Shown piece after piece: positions 7,854 to 16,540 of a stretch of DNA of 64,000 nucleotides. The position numbers were made by a program, and so were the translations under genes. The notes below the pieces were generated by a model. The model searched no databases. It was not told the origin of the DNA and was given only the letters and a program-made list of their open reading frames with translations. How positions within the stretch are numbered: the stretch's first letter is position 1; every line of letters begins with the position of its first letter. The stretch spans positions 186,001-250,000 of the forward strand of contig NZ_JAHDAC010000002.1 of assembly GCF_018499505.1 (NCBI RefSeq). The letters run 5' to 3'. Source of the DNA: Streptococcus parasanguinis. Lineage in GTDB: Bacteria > Bacillota > Bacilli > Lactobacillales > Streptococcaceae.

Positions 7854-8000
7854 ATGACTGAATATGAACACTTTATGTTGCAGATGTGCTTTAGCATGTT
7901 ACTCGGCTACACCTGCGGTATGTTGCTCACCATTATCACAGACACAATTGGCAACATTAAAGAAAGACGAAAATCACGAAAAAATAAATCTCATAAATAA
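7854..8000 (+). CDS. Small membrane protein with basic tail
   Basis: This 48-residue ORF has a near-ideal GGGGAGG site before ATG 7854. A hydrophobic helix (about residues 8-30, with two Cys) is followed by a strongly basic tail (KERRKSRKNKSHK). It is the second tiny membrane protein in a row before the polymerase gene. Function unknown. Confidence 0.55.
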   Translation: MTEYEHFMLQMCFSMLLGYTCGMLLTIITDTIGNIKERRKSRKNKSHK

Positions 8001-8051
8001 TAACTTGGGTGGTGGTTTATATCATCGCCCTTATTTTGGAGGAATATGCCT

Positions 8052-10001
8052 ATGAAAGAACTATCCATTGATATTGAAACCTACTCAGAAGTTGATTTAC
8101 GAAAGTCAGGTGTCTATCGCTACGCAGAAGATGATACTTTTGAAATCTTACTTGTTGCGATTTCTGTCGACAATGGCCCAGTAACAGTATATGATTTAAC
8201 AAAGGAGGATTTACCTCAGGATATCATTGAAGATATTATTTCCGATAAGGTTATCAAATGGGCTTTCAATGCCAGCTTTGAACGTGTCTGTTTCACTAAT
8301 TGGCTCAAGCAACGTCACCCAGAGTTAATGAATTTGAATTTCCTCTCTCCTACTTCATGGCGGTGTAGCATGGTTTGGTCGGCCTATATGGGGTTGCCAT
8401 TATCCTTAGAAGGAGTCGGTAGTATCCTTGGATTAGACAAACAAAAACTCACATCAGGAAAAGACCTAATTCGCTACTTCTGCTTACCCTGTCCGCCTAC
8501 TAAAGTCAATGGAGGTAGGACCCGTAACTTTCCTCATCACGCACCAGATAAATGGAGTGATTTCATCCTATATAATAAACGTGATGTGGAGGTCGAGTTA
8601 GCTATCAAGGATAAACTAAAGAAATTTCCTGTTCCTGACTTTATTTGGGAGGAATACCATCAAGACCAAATCATCAACGACAGAGGTATCAAGATTGATA
8701 AAGCCTTTGTCGAATCTGCACTTGAGATTGACCGAGTGAGTAAAGACAACATCCAAGCGGAACTCAAAGAACTGACTTGTTTAGATAATCCAAACTCTGT
8801 TCAACAGATGATTGGTTGGCTTCGTGACAACGGTGTCACGACTGATTCACTTGATAAGAAAGCAGTTAATGAACTCCTAAAAATGGTTGATGAAACGACT
8901 GCTAGGGTGCTCAGACTCCGTCAGAAGGCAGCCAAATCAAGTGTGTCTAAGTACCAAGCCATGATGAACTGTATCTGTAAGGACGGACGTGCAAGAGGAA
9001 TGTTTCAGTTCTACGGAGCAAACCGAACTGGACGTTGGGCTGGCCGATTGGTTCAACTTCAAAACCTACCCCAGAACCATTTGAGTGACCTAGAGGGAGC
9101 AAGAACACTCTTTAAAACTGGTGACATAGAGTGCGTTGAATTACTCTATGATACACAGGATACTTTATCTCAGCTAATCCGAACTGCTTTTGTACCAAGT
9201 GTTGGAAAGAAGTTTATCGTTTGTGATTTTTCAGCCATCGAAGCGCGTGTACTCTCCCACCTTGCAGGTGAGACTTGGCGCAGTAAAGTATTTGAGCGTG
9301 GCGAAGATATCTACTGTGCCAGCGCCAGCAAAATGTTCCATGTACCTGTAGAGAAACACGGAGTCAATAGTCACTTGCGACAGAAAGGAAAAATCGCAGA
9401 GTTGGCTCTTGGTTATGGCGGATCAGTCGGTGCGTTAAAAGCAATGGGTGCTCTTGATATGGGATTGAATGAGGATGAACTCCAACCCCTCGTTGATGCA
9501 TGGAGACAGTCTAACCCCAATATAGTTCTATTCTGGTGGGATGTGGACAAAGCAGTAAAAACAGCCGTTAAACAAAGAAACAAGACTTCCACCCATGGAA
9601 TCATCTTTGAGGTAAAGAGCAGCTTGTTATTCATTACCTTACCGTCTGGTCGTCAATTATCCTATGTCAAACCTAAAATGCGGGAGAACCAATTTGGTGG
9701 TGAATCAGTTACATACGAGGGAATTACAACAGGTAAGAAATGGGATCGCATTGAAAGCTATGGTCCAAAATTTGTAGAGAATATTGTCCAGGCCATAAGT
9801 CGCGATTTATTAGCATATGCTATGCGATTGTTAGGCAATGAAAAGATTGTCGGTCACGTTCATGATGAAGTCATCCTTGAAGCTAAATCAAGCCAGATGG
9901 TTGGTGAAATTTCTGCTTTAATGGCAAATACTCCAGCTTGGATAAACGATATTAACCTTAGGGCTGATGGATATGAATGTCAGTTTTACCAAAAAGACTA
10001 A
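8052..10001 (+). CDS. Phage DNA polymerase, family A (with 3'-5' exonuclease)
   Basis: The 649-residue replicative polymerase has the exonuclease motif DIETYSE at residues 5-11 and polymerase motifs A (CDFSAIEARV, about 390), B (RQKGKIAELALGYGG, about 443) and C (GHVHDEV, about 601). Its length is normal for short phage PolA-like enzymes without a 5' nuclease. ATG 8052 is chosen over 8046 because GGAGG at 8038-8042 then has nine bases of spacing. It ends the rightward replication operon, with a terminator directly after the stop. Confidence 0.95.
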   Translation: MKELSIDIETYSEVDLRKSGVYRYAEDDTFEILLVAISVDNGPVTVYDLTKEDLPQDIIEDIISDKVIKWAFNASFERVCFTNWLKQRHPELMNLNFLSPTSWRCSMVWSAYMGLPLSLEGVGSILGLDKQKLTSGKDLIRYFCLPCPPTKVNGGRTRNFPHHAPDKWSDFILYNKRDVEVELAIKDKLKKFPVPDFIWEEYHQDQIINDRGIKIDKAFVESALEIDRVSKDNIQAELKELTCLDNPNSVQQMIGWLRDNGVTTDSLDKKAVNELLKMVDETTARVLRLRQKAAKSSVSKYQAMMNCICKDGRARGMFQFYGANRTGRWAGRLVQLQNLPQNHLSDLEGARTLFKTGDIECVELLYDTQDTLSQLIRTAFVPSVGKKFIVCDFSAIEARVLSHLAGETWRSKVFERGEDIYCASASKMFHVPVEKHGVNSHLRQKGKIAELALGYGGSVGALKAMGALDMGLNEDELQPLVDAWRQSNPNIVLFWWDVDKAVKTAVKQRNKTSTHGIIFEVKSSLLFITLPSGRQLSYVKPKMRENQFGGESVTYEGITTGKKWDRIESYGPKFVENIVQAISRDLLAYAMRLLGNEKIVGHVHDEVILEAKSSQMVGEISALMANTPAWINDINLRADGYECQFYQKD

Positions 10002-10003
10002 AA

Positions 10004-10037
10004 AAGACCGCTACTTCATTTTTGAAATAGCGGTCTT
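10004..10037. terminator. Bidirectional terminator between polymerase and regulator genes
   Basis: AAGACCGCTACTTCA pairs with TGAAATAGCGGTCTT (one mismatch), flanked by A and T runs. It separates the convergent genes at 8052-10001 and 10044-10673. Confidence 0.85.
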
Positions 10038-10043
10038 AAAAAA

Positions 10044-10673
10044 TTATGAATTTAACTTTTTGTAGGTTTCTTTAGCTAATGCATGGGCTGTATTGATGAC
10101 TTCGTATCCACGACTCTTGCCTAGACCTAGTTTTTCAATGATTTCTTTCTTACTGATATAAATATTAGCATAAATCAATCGAAGAACTTTACCACACTGG
10201 GCATCCATTCTCTCAACCTCAGAAATTAGTTCATCTAACGATGCCATCAAGAACAATTTCTCAACATCTGATTCTGAGATAGCAGGATCAAATCCAGTCA
10301 CTTCATCATTTTCGTCATACATATCTTCATAGAATTGGTCTAGCGAAAGAGCTGTATTCTTCATTTTTTTGTAACGACTGAGGTAGTCATTTACTTCAAT
10401 ATTGAATACTTTCATCATATTCTCAAATTCCTCTGCCGGAACTACTGTAAATGCAACGATGACTGGATGTCCACCAAACTTCCAAGTTTTAAAGTTATTG
10501 GTATTCATCTGATTGCTCTTCACCATTTGTTTATTTTTAACTACAATAGGTGCAGTTAAGTATCCCTCTGGACAAGGAATATCGTTATAGGTTTTCTCAG
10601 ATGAGAAATCACGATTAGTAGTATTTTGACTTGTCTTGTCTTTGATTGTCATATTTAAACCAGCTTTCTCCAT
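10044..10673 (-). CDS. Sigma-like / HTH regulatory protein of the element
   Basis: The protein of 209 residues (202 if it starts at the ATG at 10652) has a disordered N-terminus, a central region beginning FGGHPVIVAFTVVPAEEFENMM, and a C-terminal helix-turn-helix (about 165-205, KKEIIEKLGLGKSRGYEVIN). The layout resembles ECF-like or phage sigma-like regulators, but no family is firmly recognised. Neither candidate start has a good Shine-Dalgarno, so the start is uncertain. The 5' end overlaps a doubtful TTG-started ORF (10615-10857). Confidence 0.6.
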   Translation of the reverse strand: MEKAGLNMTIKDKTSQNTTNRDFSSEKTYNDIPCPEGYLTAPIVVKNKQMVKSNQMNTNNFKTWKFGGHPVIVAFTVVPAEEFENMMKVFNIEVNDYLSRYKKMKNTALSLDQFYEDMYDENDEVTGFDPAISESDVEKLFLMASLDELISEVERMDAQCGKVLRLIYANIYISKKEIIEKLGLGKSRGYEVINTAHALAKETYKKLNS

Positions 10674-11066
10674 ACAACAGAGAAAGTGGATATGACATAC
10701 TGTTATTAAATTTTACTTCTGACCACATCAGCATTTCCTCTGCTTTATCATGGTCAGCTGGCTTTATACGCTGAACTGCAAACCCTAAAAATACAGTTAA
10801 AGCCGAGTGAAGTAAAATTTTTACAATTTTCTTCACAAAGTATTTAAAGGGTAACAACTAAATGTAGGATTAATCTTTACAATTTGAGTATAGAGGATTT
10901 TGCAAGATAAAAAAATGTAGTCTAGACTTCCGGTATTTAAGTCCAGTACAATTAGATTTCATAAAATTTAACTATCAATTTATATCCATATTAAGCAAAA
11001 AAGCGGATACTGAATTTCCGCTTTTTTGGTGGTAAATAAAAAAATTACAGAAAAAATCTGTAATTT
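10674..11066. other. Intergenic region without a convincing gene
   Basis: This 393-base stretch holds part of a weak minus-strand ORF (10615-10857, TTG start, N-terminal hydrophobic stretch, no clear ribosome site) and a terminator at 10997-11027. Nothing else is supported. Confidence 0.5.
10997..11027. terminator. Bidirectional terminator
   Basis: AAAAAAGCGGA (10997-11007) pairs with TCCGCTTTTTT (11017-11027). It lies just downstream of the minus-strand ImmA/IrrE-HTH gene. Confidence 0.85.
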
Positions 11067-12947
11067 CTAAAGTGTTTTCAATTCTGCCGCCTGAAGTATA
11101 GAGTTTATCTCCGACAATGGTTTATAATAACTTGTTGACAGTAACATTCTGTATATTTGATGGTGAGGTGCTATCGTTAATTGATGACCGGCCTTTTTTA
11201 GCATATCATCACTTAATTGTGGTACTAACTTTAAAGCAAAACAAAATGCTAATGTTAATTCTAGTTTCGGCAAATTTTCATCATCTGTTTCATAATCTCT
11301 AAGTGTTCTGTCTGAAATACCAACTAAATTTGCTAAGAAAGGTTGAGTACATTTTTTTCGCTTTCTATGACTACGTAAGGTTCCTGAAAACTCAAAAGGT
11401 AAACTCCTCAATAAATCAGAAATGCTTTTTGCAAGTTTTACCATTTCAGTAGGGGGGAGCTGAGCCATTAAATGCGGACTTTGAATAATGTCAACAAAAT
11501 CCGCTTTAATATCACTTTCTTTTGTCACCCCCCTATTTAAAACATAATCGTAGTAAGATTCATCTGTTATCGTACCTTTGTTCTTTGATTTTACCTTAAA
11601 CAGGAGACAACATTCATCCATATGTTCATAGGCGTAGTCTGTCATAACTGGTCCTTTTTTTGTAAATTCAATATACTTCTTGTCTTTTAAACAAAGATGA
11701 TTATCAATATACATAAATCTATTTTTATCAATAACCTGTCTAAAACTTTCATTGAAACAATACTCAAAACACAAATCATTTGAAGTTATGGTGTAGGTAC
11801 TGCCCTTGTCAAAAGCTTCTAATTCAAAAGCGAAGTTGTGCATATACCGATCATCAAGATAATTATAGACACCGATTGCTTCTTTAAAACCTAAGTCAAT
11901 CATTCGAATTTTCGCAGCCTGCTTAGATACATTAAAGAAATCAGCAAGATTATCAACCACTTCTTGTACCAGTTCAGAACGACTCATATCAGGATTTACC
12001 AAAGTCAATGTTCGATATAACTCTCTAATCTTAATTCTAGTCTGTTTTTTTGGCATAAGAATTCGAGGAGCAATACCGTTAGCATGCCATTCCATCCAAT
12101 CAAGAGGTGACCACATACTAGAATCGGAAAAATTTTCTTCTGTCCAGCTACTAGCATATGAGTGATCCTTATCAAGTATCATTTTTACTTCATGAAATAT
12201 TTTGTGAAATTCCCAATGAACACATTCATGGATTACAGTATTATTGAATGATCCTACATTTCGCTTAAAGACTACATCCTTATCTACCAAAATACTCCCT
12301 TTATTAAATTGTTTAGAAATTAAATTACCATCTTCTATTACTTCGAGTACAGTATTTTTAAACACCATTTGGCCAATTATTGAATCATCTACCGATAATT
12401 TTTCATGATGTATTGTTAACCCCATAGCGGACGTAATCGATTCAACTGAAATAGGAGTAGGTTGCTTAAGAGCTTGTGGGTAGTACTTCGTCAAAAATTC
12501 TTCAGCTAAATTATCAAAATCTTTTTTTCTGATATATGGAACCCAATCTTTACTCAGCTGTAGATTCTGAGACGTTCGATATTGATCAGACTTAAATACC
12601 GCATTATAGATCTTGAAACTTTTAATGCCTGAGTCTAGAACTATTTCAGCAAACACGGAGGTGTATTTGGGCTTAGTATCTACCTCCATCTCACCAGCTA
12701 TATATTGTCGTACGACTACATATGCAATTACAATAATTTCAATACTTAATTTAGCATTTTCTATTATTTCATAGTTTACCCGATACAATTCAAAGTCATC
12801 AAACTCAATGTATCCGTTTGGTTCTGGAACCATATAAGTAGATAAATCCGTATTGTCTTTATTATTTAAGATAAACCCTTTTATAGTTTTGATGATTTGT
12901 TCATTGTAGGTATCAAAAATATATTTATCTAAAGGAGAAGAATTCAT
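11067..12947 (-). CDS. Large ImmA/IrrE metallopeptidase with C-terminal XRE HTH
   Basis: The 626-residue protein has an unrecognised N-terminal domain (1-165), an ImmA/IrrE-type zinc peptidase with the motif HECVHWEFH at 240-248, a long middle region, and a C-terminal XRE-like helix-turn-helix near 535-595 (CTQPFLANLVGISDRTLRDYE). ImmA/IrrE enzymes cleave repressors to switch on mobile or stress genes; peptidase plus DNA-binding domain in one chain suggests a sensor-regulator. It diverges from the SacI-like endonuclease gene across a 12-bp dyad, so it could control that gene, which is inference. ATG 12947 has GAGGT upstream. Confidence 0.75.
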   Translation of the reverse strand: MNSSPLDKYIFDTYNEQIIKTIKGFILNNKDNTDLSTYMVPEPNGYIEFDDFELYRVNYEIIENAKLSIEIIVIAYVVVRQYIAGEMEVDTKPKYTSVFAEIVLDSGIKSFKIYNAVFKSDQYRTSQNLQLSKDWVPYIRKKDFDNLAEEFLTKYYPQALKQPTPISVESITSAMGLTIHHEKLSVDDSIIGQMVFKNTVLEVIEDGNLISKQFNKGSILVDKDVVFKRNVGSFNNTVIHECVHWEFHKIFHEVKMILDKDHSYASSWTEENFSDSSMWSPLDWMEWHANGIAPRILMPKKQTRIKIRELYRTLTLVNPDMSRSELVQEVVDNLADFFNVSKQAAKIRMIDLGFKEAIGVYNYLDDRYMHNFAFELEAFDKGSTYTITSNDLCFEYCFNESFRQVIDKNRFMYIDNHLCLKDKKYIEFTKKGPVMTDYAYEHMDECCLLFKVKSKNKGTITDESYYDYVLNRGVTKESDIKADFVDIIQSPHLMAQLPPTEMVKLAKSISDLLRSLPFEFSGTLRSHRKRKKCTQPFLANLVGISDRTLRDYETDDENLPKLELTLAFCFALKLVPQLSDDMLKKAGHQLTIAPHHQIYRMLLSTSYYKPLSEINSILQAAELKTL

Positions 12948-12977
12948 TTATGTACCTCAATCAAATTCTTTGTCAGA

Positions 12978-13008
12978 ACAAATATTTTTAGTCTACAAAA
13001 ATATTTGT
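12978..13008. promoter_or_regulatory. Dyad operator between divergent genes
   Basis: ACAAATATTTTT (12978-12989) and AAAAATATTTGT (12997-13008) form perfect 12-bp arms around a seven-base spacer. It lies 31 bases upstream of the ImmA/IrrE-HTH start and 36 bases upstream of the endonuclease -35, which suits an operator. Confidence 0.6.
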
Positions 13009-13043
13009 TACTAATTCTGCTAACATTAGCATTATACCACTTT

Positions 13044-13072
13044 TTGTAATCGCTTAGAATTTTTGATATAAT
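13044..13072 (+). promoter_or_regulatory. Promoter of the SacI-like endonuclease gene
   Basis: The -35 hexamer TTGTAA (13044-13049), a 17-bp spacer and an extended -10 TGATATAAT (hexamer 13067-13072) lie 28 bases before the start codon; AAGGAG follows at 13088. Confidence 0.75.
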
Positions 13073-13100
13073 AGTTTAATGATTTCTAAGGAGACTTTTA

Positions 13101-14237
13101 ATGGCAAAAAGTAAAACAGTTTTAGCAAGAAATTCAAAAATAAAAAATCTATTAACTACCTTCTATAAAAAAGCCATGGATGATTCTATTGTAATTGATA
13201 GTTCAGAATATATTGACTCTTTAACCCCTCTTTTTAATACAAGTGTTTGGGGATACCGTGAAATTTTACTCGTTGTAATTGTTGCGATGAAGATAGATCA
13301 AAATTTCAAAGCTTCAGTAGATTTTTACAAGTGCAATCCAAGAGCAATTTTCGAAGGTCCAATCAAAGAATTTTTAATTGAGAATAACCTACCTCATCGT
13401 AAATCTGGACCACTAAACATTGCTAAGGCAACACAAAAGTTGGATAACAGTTGGGCTAGTAATAGACAAGAACCCCAAATTGCTGAAAATGTACTAGAGT
13501 TACTTCAATATCTTGAGGATCAAAATAGAACTGATGATGATTTAAATAATTTTGCTATTTTCTTACTACGTCTACTTCATGCTGAGCAGTCCTTACTTTT
13601 GGCCTTTGAGACCACAATTTTGCCTGAAGCAAATCCTGATTTTCTATTAAATACAAGTCAAAGGCTAATTAACGAAGCTCCTGATGGGGGCAATACTCCT
13701 CAAAAAATTTCAGGACTTTTATTAAAGAATTTACATAATTCTCTAAATACATCTATAGTTGTTACCGGTTACAATGATAGAGCTTCTGTAACTAGCACTA
13801 CCAGTAAAAAGCCCGGGGATGTTAATGAGGAGTCTAAAGATGGTGATATATATAAAGTTTATGAAGTTACAGTGAAAAAATTTGATCTCGCTAGAATCAG
13901 AGATTCTTTTGATGCTGTAACAATTTATAATAATAATCATCAAACAAATATTAATGAAATTATTGTAATCTGCCGCCCCAACGATTGCATTGCCGATATG
14001 GCAGATAGCGGTTATTCATTATACCTTGGTAAGTACCAATATAAAAATATCACCTATTATTTTTGGAATATTTATGAATGGATTGCTGCAACCTTACAGC
14101 ATATGACAGTACATGGTAGAACCCAATATTATAATGAATTGAACTCATATATTAACGAAATTAATACGGCAAAAACAGTAAAAACAATTTGGAAGCAAAT
14201 TCACGAAGAGTTGTCCTATGATTGTAAAGTAAAATGA
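13101..14237 (+). CDS. Type II restriction endonuclease, SacI-like
   Basis: The 378-residue protein shows a block (residues about 50-125: VWGYREILLVVIVA, YKCNPRAIFEGPIKEFL, HRKSGPLNIAKA) that I recognise, with moderate confidence, as the RE_SacI family of type II endonucleases (SacI cuts GAGCTC). It is convergent with a cytosine-5 methyltransferase ending 64 bases away, the expected partner. It has its own strong promoter and an AAGGAG site. If not SacI-like, it is still most likely the endonuclease of this restriction-modification locus because of its position. Confidence 0.65.
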   Translation: MAKSKTVLARNSKIKNLLTTFYKKAMDDSIVIDSSEYIDSLTPLFNTSVWGYREILLVVIVAMKIDQNFKASVDFYKCNPRAIFEGPIKEFLIENNLPHRKSGPLNIAKATQKLDNSWASNRQEPQIAENVLELLQYLEDQNRTDDDLNNFAIFLLRLLHAEQSLLLAFETTILPEANPDFLLNTSQRLINEAPDGGNTPQKISGLLLKNLHNSLNTSIVVTGYNDRASVTSTTSKKPGDVNEESKDGDIYKVYEVTVKKFDLARIRDSFDAVTIYNNNHQTNINEIIVICRPNDCIADMADSGYSLYLGKYQYKNITYYFWNIYEWIAATLQHMTVHGRTQYYNELNSYINEINTAKTVKTIWKQIHEELSYDCKVK

Positions 14238-14256
14238 TTATTATTTTTCAATTTTA

Positions 14257-14294
14257 AAATGCATGTAATGGATTTATCATACTTACATGCATTT
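14257..14294. terminator. Bidirectional terminator between endonuclease and methyltransferase
   Basis: AAATGCATGTAA (14257-14268) pairs with TTACATGCATTT (14283-14294), with A/T tracts on both sides, between the convergent endonuclease and methyltransferase genes. Confidence 0.75.
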
Positions 14295-14300
14295 CTTTTT

Positions 14301-15353
14301 CTAACTTTCCAAGTAATCAGTTACAGCTTTAGCGACCGCAAATGCAAGTTCACAAGGTACAGCATTTCCAATTTGCGTGTATATTTTCCCCTTACTTCCA
14401 AAGAAAATATATTCATCAGGGAAAGTTTGAATTCGAGATGCCTCCTTTATGGTTATTCTTCTCAACCTAGATGGAGCTTCATTAAATTTAGGTTCATACC
14501 CATTTACTAACTTTTCGTGGTATTCTTCAACCCAATTTGATTCTGCATTTCCATACAAATATTCTTCATCTACAAATGGGGTCTTGTTTCCACCCATAGA
14601 AGCTGGTAAAGTATTAGCATAACCGTCGATGTTAATTGGCCTACCTTGACCATTAAAATACATACCAGAATACGCAGTCTTTCTCATAACTGGATTAGTT
14701 GCAAAAGTGATTTTTGCTGTGCATGTATTGGGGTTGTTAGGAGTACCAGCAACACCTAAATCAACTAAAGTTTCTTTGATAGATTTTGCCACTTTTTTAT
14801 TCTTTTCAAGAAGATATTTCATTTCATCTTCAAAGAATAAATCATTTTTTATACCTATAAAAAATACTCGCTCTCTTTTTTGAGGTACACCATATTCAGT
14901 CGCATTAAGTAAAAATGGAAAACAGGTATATCCTAAGTCTTGTGAGGTTGAATATATTTTTTTTCTAACCTCTGACCATTTATCAAGTTTAGCTAAAGCT
15001 TTTACATTCTCCAGAACAAAGGCTCTAGGCTGGGTAACTTTTACTACCTCTAAAAAACTCCAAACTAGTTGGCTTCTTTCGTCATTTGGATCCATTTTAC
15101 CCGCTACTGAAAATCCTTGGCAAGGTGGACCACCAAAAACTAAGTCAACTTCATTTTCAAATCTTTTCAATGAGGCAATTTGATTATTCAAATCGTCGTT
15201 TACAATTGTTGTTTCTGGATGATTCAGTCGATATGTTTCAGCAGCTTCTTTATTGATTTCATTAGCCCAAACAACCTCAACCCCGGCTTTCTCAAAACCG
15301 ACATCCATTCCACCAGCTCCAGAAAACAATGATATTGCTTTTAATTTACTCAA
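14301..15353 (-). CDS. DNA cytosine-5 methyltransferase of the RM system
   Basis: The 350-residue enzyme has the full C5-methyltransferase motif set: motif I LFSGAGGMDVGF (9-20), motif IV GGPPCQGFS with catalytic Cys78, motif VI ENV (115-117), motif VIII QKRERVFFIG (about 159-168), a short recognition domain, and motifs IX-X (RRITIKEASRIQTFP, IGNAVP). It should protect the host from the adjacent endonuclease. The start codon appears to be TTG at 15353 with GAGGGA upstream; the first internal ATG would remove motif I. Low translation from TTG would be unusual for a protective enzyme. Confidence 0.92.
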   Translation of the reverse strand: MSKLKAISLFSGAGGMDVGFEKAGVEVVWANEINKEAAETYRLNHPETTIVNDDLNNQIASLKRFENEVDLVFGGPPCQGFSVAGKMDPNDERSQLVWSFLEVVKVTQPRAFVLENVKALAKLDKWSEVRKKIYSTSQDLGYTCFPFLLNATEYGVPQKRERVFFIGIKNDLFFEDEMKYLLEKNKKVAKSIKETLVDLGVAGTPNNPNTCTAKITFATNPVMRKTAYSGMYFNGQGRPINIDGYANTLPASMGGNKTPFVDEEYLYGNAESNWVEEYHEKLVNGYEPKFNEAPSRLRRITIKEASRIQTFPDEYIFFGSKGKIYTQIGNAVPCELAFAVAKAVTDYLES

Positions 15354-15436
15354 TTTATTCCCTCTACAATATTCTTTAAGATAAAGTTTACCATAAACAA
15401 ATTAAACTATCCAGTTGTTGACTTTGTGTTTGTTTA

Positions 15437-15465
15437 TTGACTATCTTTTCAATTTAAATTATAAT
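15437..15465 (+). promoter_or_regulatory. Promoter of the LexA-like/umuC operon
   Basis: TTGACT (15437-15442), a 17-bp spacer and TATAAT (15460-15465) precede the LexA-like gene; the operator palindrome starts two bases after the -10. Confidence 0.85.
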
Positions 15466-15466
15466 T

Positions 15467-15488
15467 ATGTTGTTTTATAAAACAACAT
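15467..15488. promoter_or_regulatory. 22-bp perfect palindromic operator
   Basis: The half-site ATGTTGTTTTA and its exact complement meet at 15477/15478. It covers the expected transcription start of the operon, ideal for autorepression by the LexA-like protein encoded just downstream. Confidence 0.75.
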
Positions 15489-15502
15489 AGGAGTAGTATA
15501 CC

Positions 15503-16201
15503 ATGTTTTCTGGAAAATGTCTCAAACAAAGAAGAGAAAGCAAGCGATTGTCTCAAGTTGAAGTTGCAACTCAACTAGGTGTCAACCGCTCCTCATACAA
15601 TAGCTGGGAGTCTGGTCGTGCAAAACCAAACCAAAAGAACCTACAGCTACTTTCGAAAATTTTAGAGGTTGAGCCAAGTTATTTTGAATCTGAGTACAAT
15701 ATTGTCACCAACTACCTTCAGCTCAATGAAACAAATCAAGTTCTAGCCGATAAGTTTGTGGAGAATTTGCTTGCTGAACAGATTAAGAAAGAATCTGAGT
15801 CTAAGATTGTTCCACTCTTTTCAGTGCGTGTACTTAAAGATGTACCACTATCTGCTGGTCTTGGTGAAAATTATTATGATGAGTATGAATCAGAAACTGT
15901 CTATGCAAATGAGGACTATTCTTATGATATTGCTGCCTTTATTCACGGTGACTCAATGATGCCTAAGTACTCTGATGGTGAAGTTGCACTTATCAATGAA
16001 ACAGGGTTTGATTATAGCGGAGCAGTTTATGCTATCTATTTAAATGGTCAAACCTTCATTAAGAAAGTCTACAAGGAAGATGATCACTATCGCATTGTTT
16101 CCATCAATGATGAGTACCCAGATAAGTTCGCCTATAGTGAAGATGAATTCCGTATTGTAGGTAAGGTCATTGGCCACTTCATGCCAGTCGTAGGAGGATA
16201 G
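15503..16201 (+). CDS. LexA/HdiR-like repressor (XRE HTH plus S24 self-cleaving domain)
   Basis: The 232-residue protein has an N-terminal XRE helix-turn-helix (about 1-60, SQVEVATQLGVNRSSYNSWE) and a C-terminal S24 peptidase domain. The candidate cleavage site is SAGLGE, the catalytic serine lies in HGDSMMP (about 147-153) and the lysine in TFIKKV (about 184). DNA damage would trigger self-cleavage and derepress the operon. It heads a cluster of two small genes, umuC and two more small genes, an arrangement like the UV-resistance operon known from streptococcal Tn5252. A promoter and a 22-bp palindrome lie directly upstream. Confidence 0.88.
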   Translation: MFSGKCLKQRRESKRLSQVEVATQLGVNRSSYNSWESGRAKPNQKNLQLLSKILEVEPSYFESEYNIVTNYLQLNETNQVLADKFVENLLAEQIKKESESKIVPLFSVRVLKDVPLSAGLGENYYDEYESETVYANEDYSYDIAAFIHGDSMMPKYSDGEVALINETGFDYSGAVYAIYLNGQTFIKKVYKEDDHYRIVSINDEYPDKFAYSEDEFRIVGKVIGHFMPVVGG

Positions 16202-16203
16202 TT

Positions 16204-16416
16204 ATGAAACTGAAAGATATTCTTGAACTTGGCACTTATGGATACACCCATGAAATCTTTGATATGAAAAACTTCGAGAAGCGTCTTGAAAATGAAGGTT
16301 TTCATGTGATTCTCCTGCCATCAGACGAGAACACTACTATTCACCCTTATGGATTCTTAATTGAAGATGCCATTCTTATTGCGATGGCAGATGAGGAGGA
16401 TGACAATGGAAGTTGA
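16204..16416 (+). CDS. Small protein of the UV-mutagenesis operon
   Basis: A 70-residue acidic protein (MKLKDILELGTYGYTHEIFD) that starts three bases after the repressor stop and overlaps the next small gene by 11 bases. Homologues, from memory, accompany streptococcal umuC operons; no function is known. Confidence 0.6.
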   Translation: MKLKDILELGTYGYTHEIFDMKNFEKRLENEGFHVILLPSDENTTIHPYGFLIEDAILIAMADEEDDNGS

Positions 16417-16531
16417 TGATATTATTTATCTAAAAGATGGAAGAATCTATATGAAACCCTATCTTAAGGAATACGATATCACTGACCACATTCAAACACT
16501 TGGTGATGAACTTGAAAAGATGAAAAGGTAG
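16406..16531 (+). CDS. Very small protein of the UV-mutagenesis operon
   Basis: A 41-residue ORF (MEVDDIIYLKDGRIYMKPYL) with GAGGAGGATG upstream, overlapping the preceding gene and ending nine bases before the umuC start. The tight packing supports translation. Its function is unknown. Confidence 0.55.
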   Translation: MEVDDIIYLKDGRIYMKPYLKEYDITDHIQTLGDELEKMKR

Positions 16532-16540
16532 GTGATTGCC

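Noticed and set aside
10615..10857. Minus-strand ORF of 80 codons upstream of the sigma-like gene
   Set aside because: TTG start without a Shine-Dalgarno, 59-base overlap with the next gene, no recognisable domain. Kept only as a possibility in the intergenic note.
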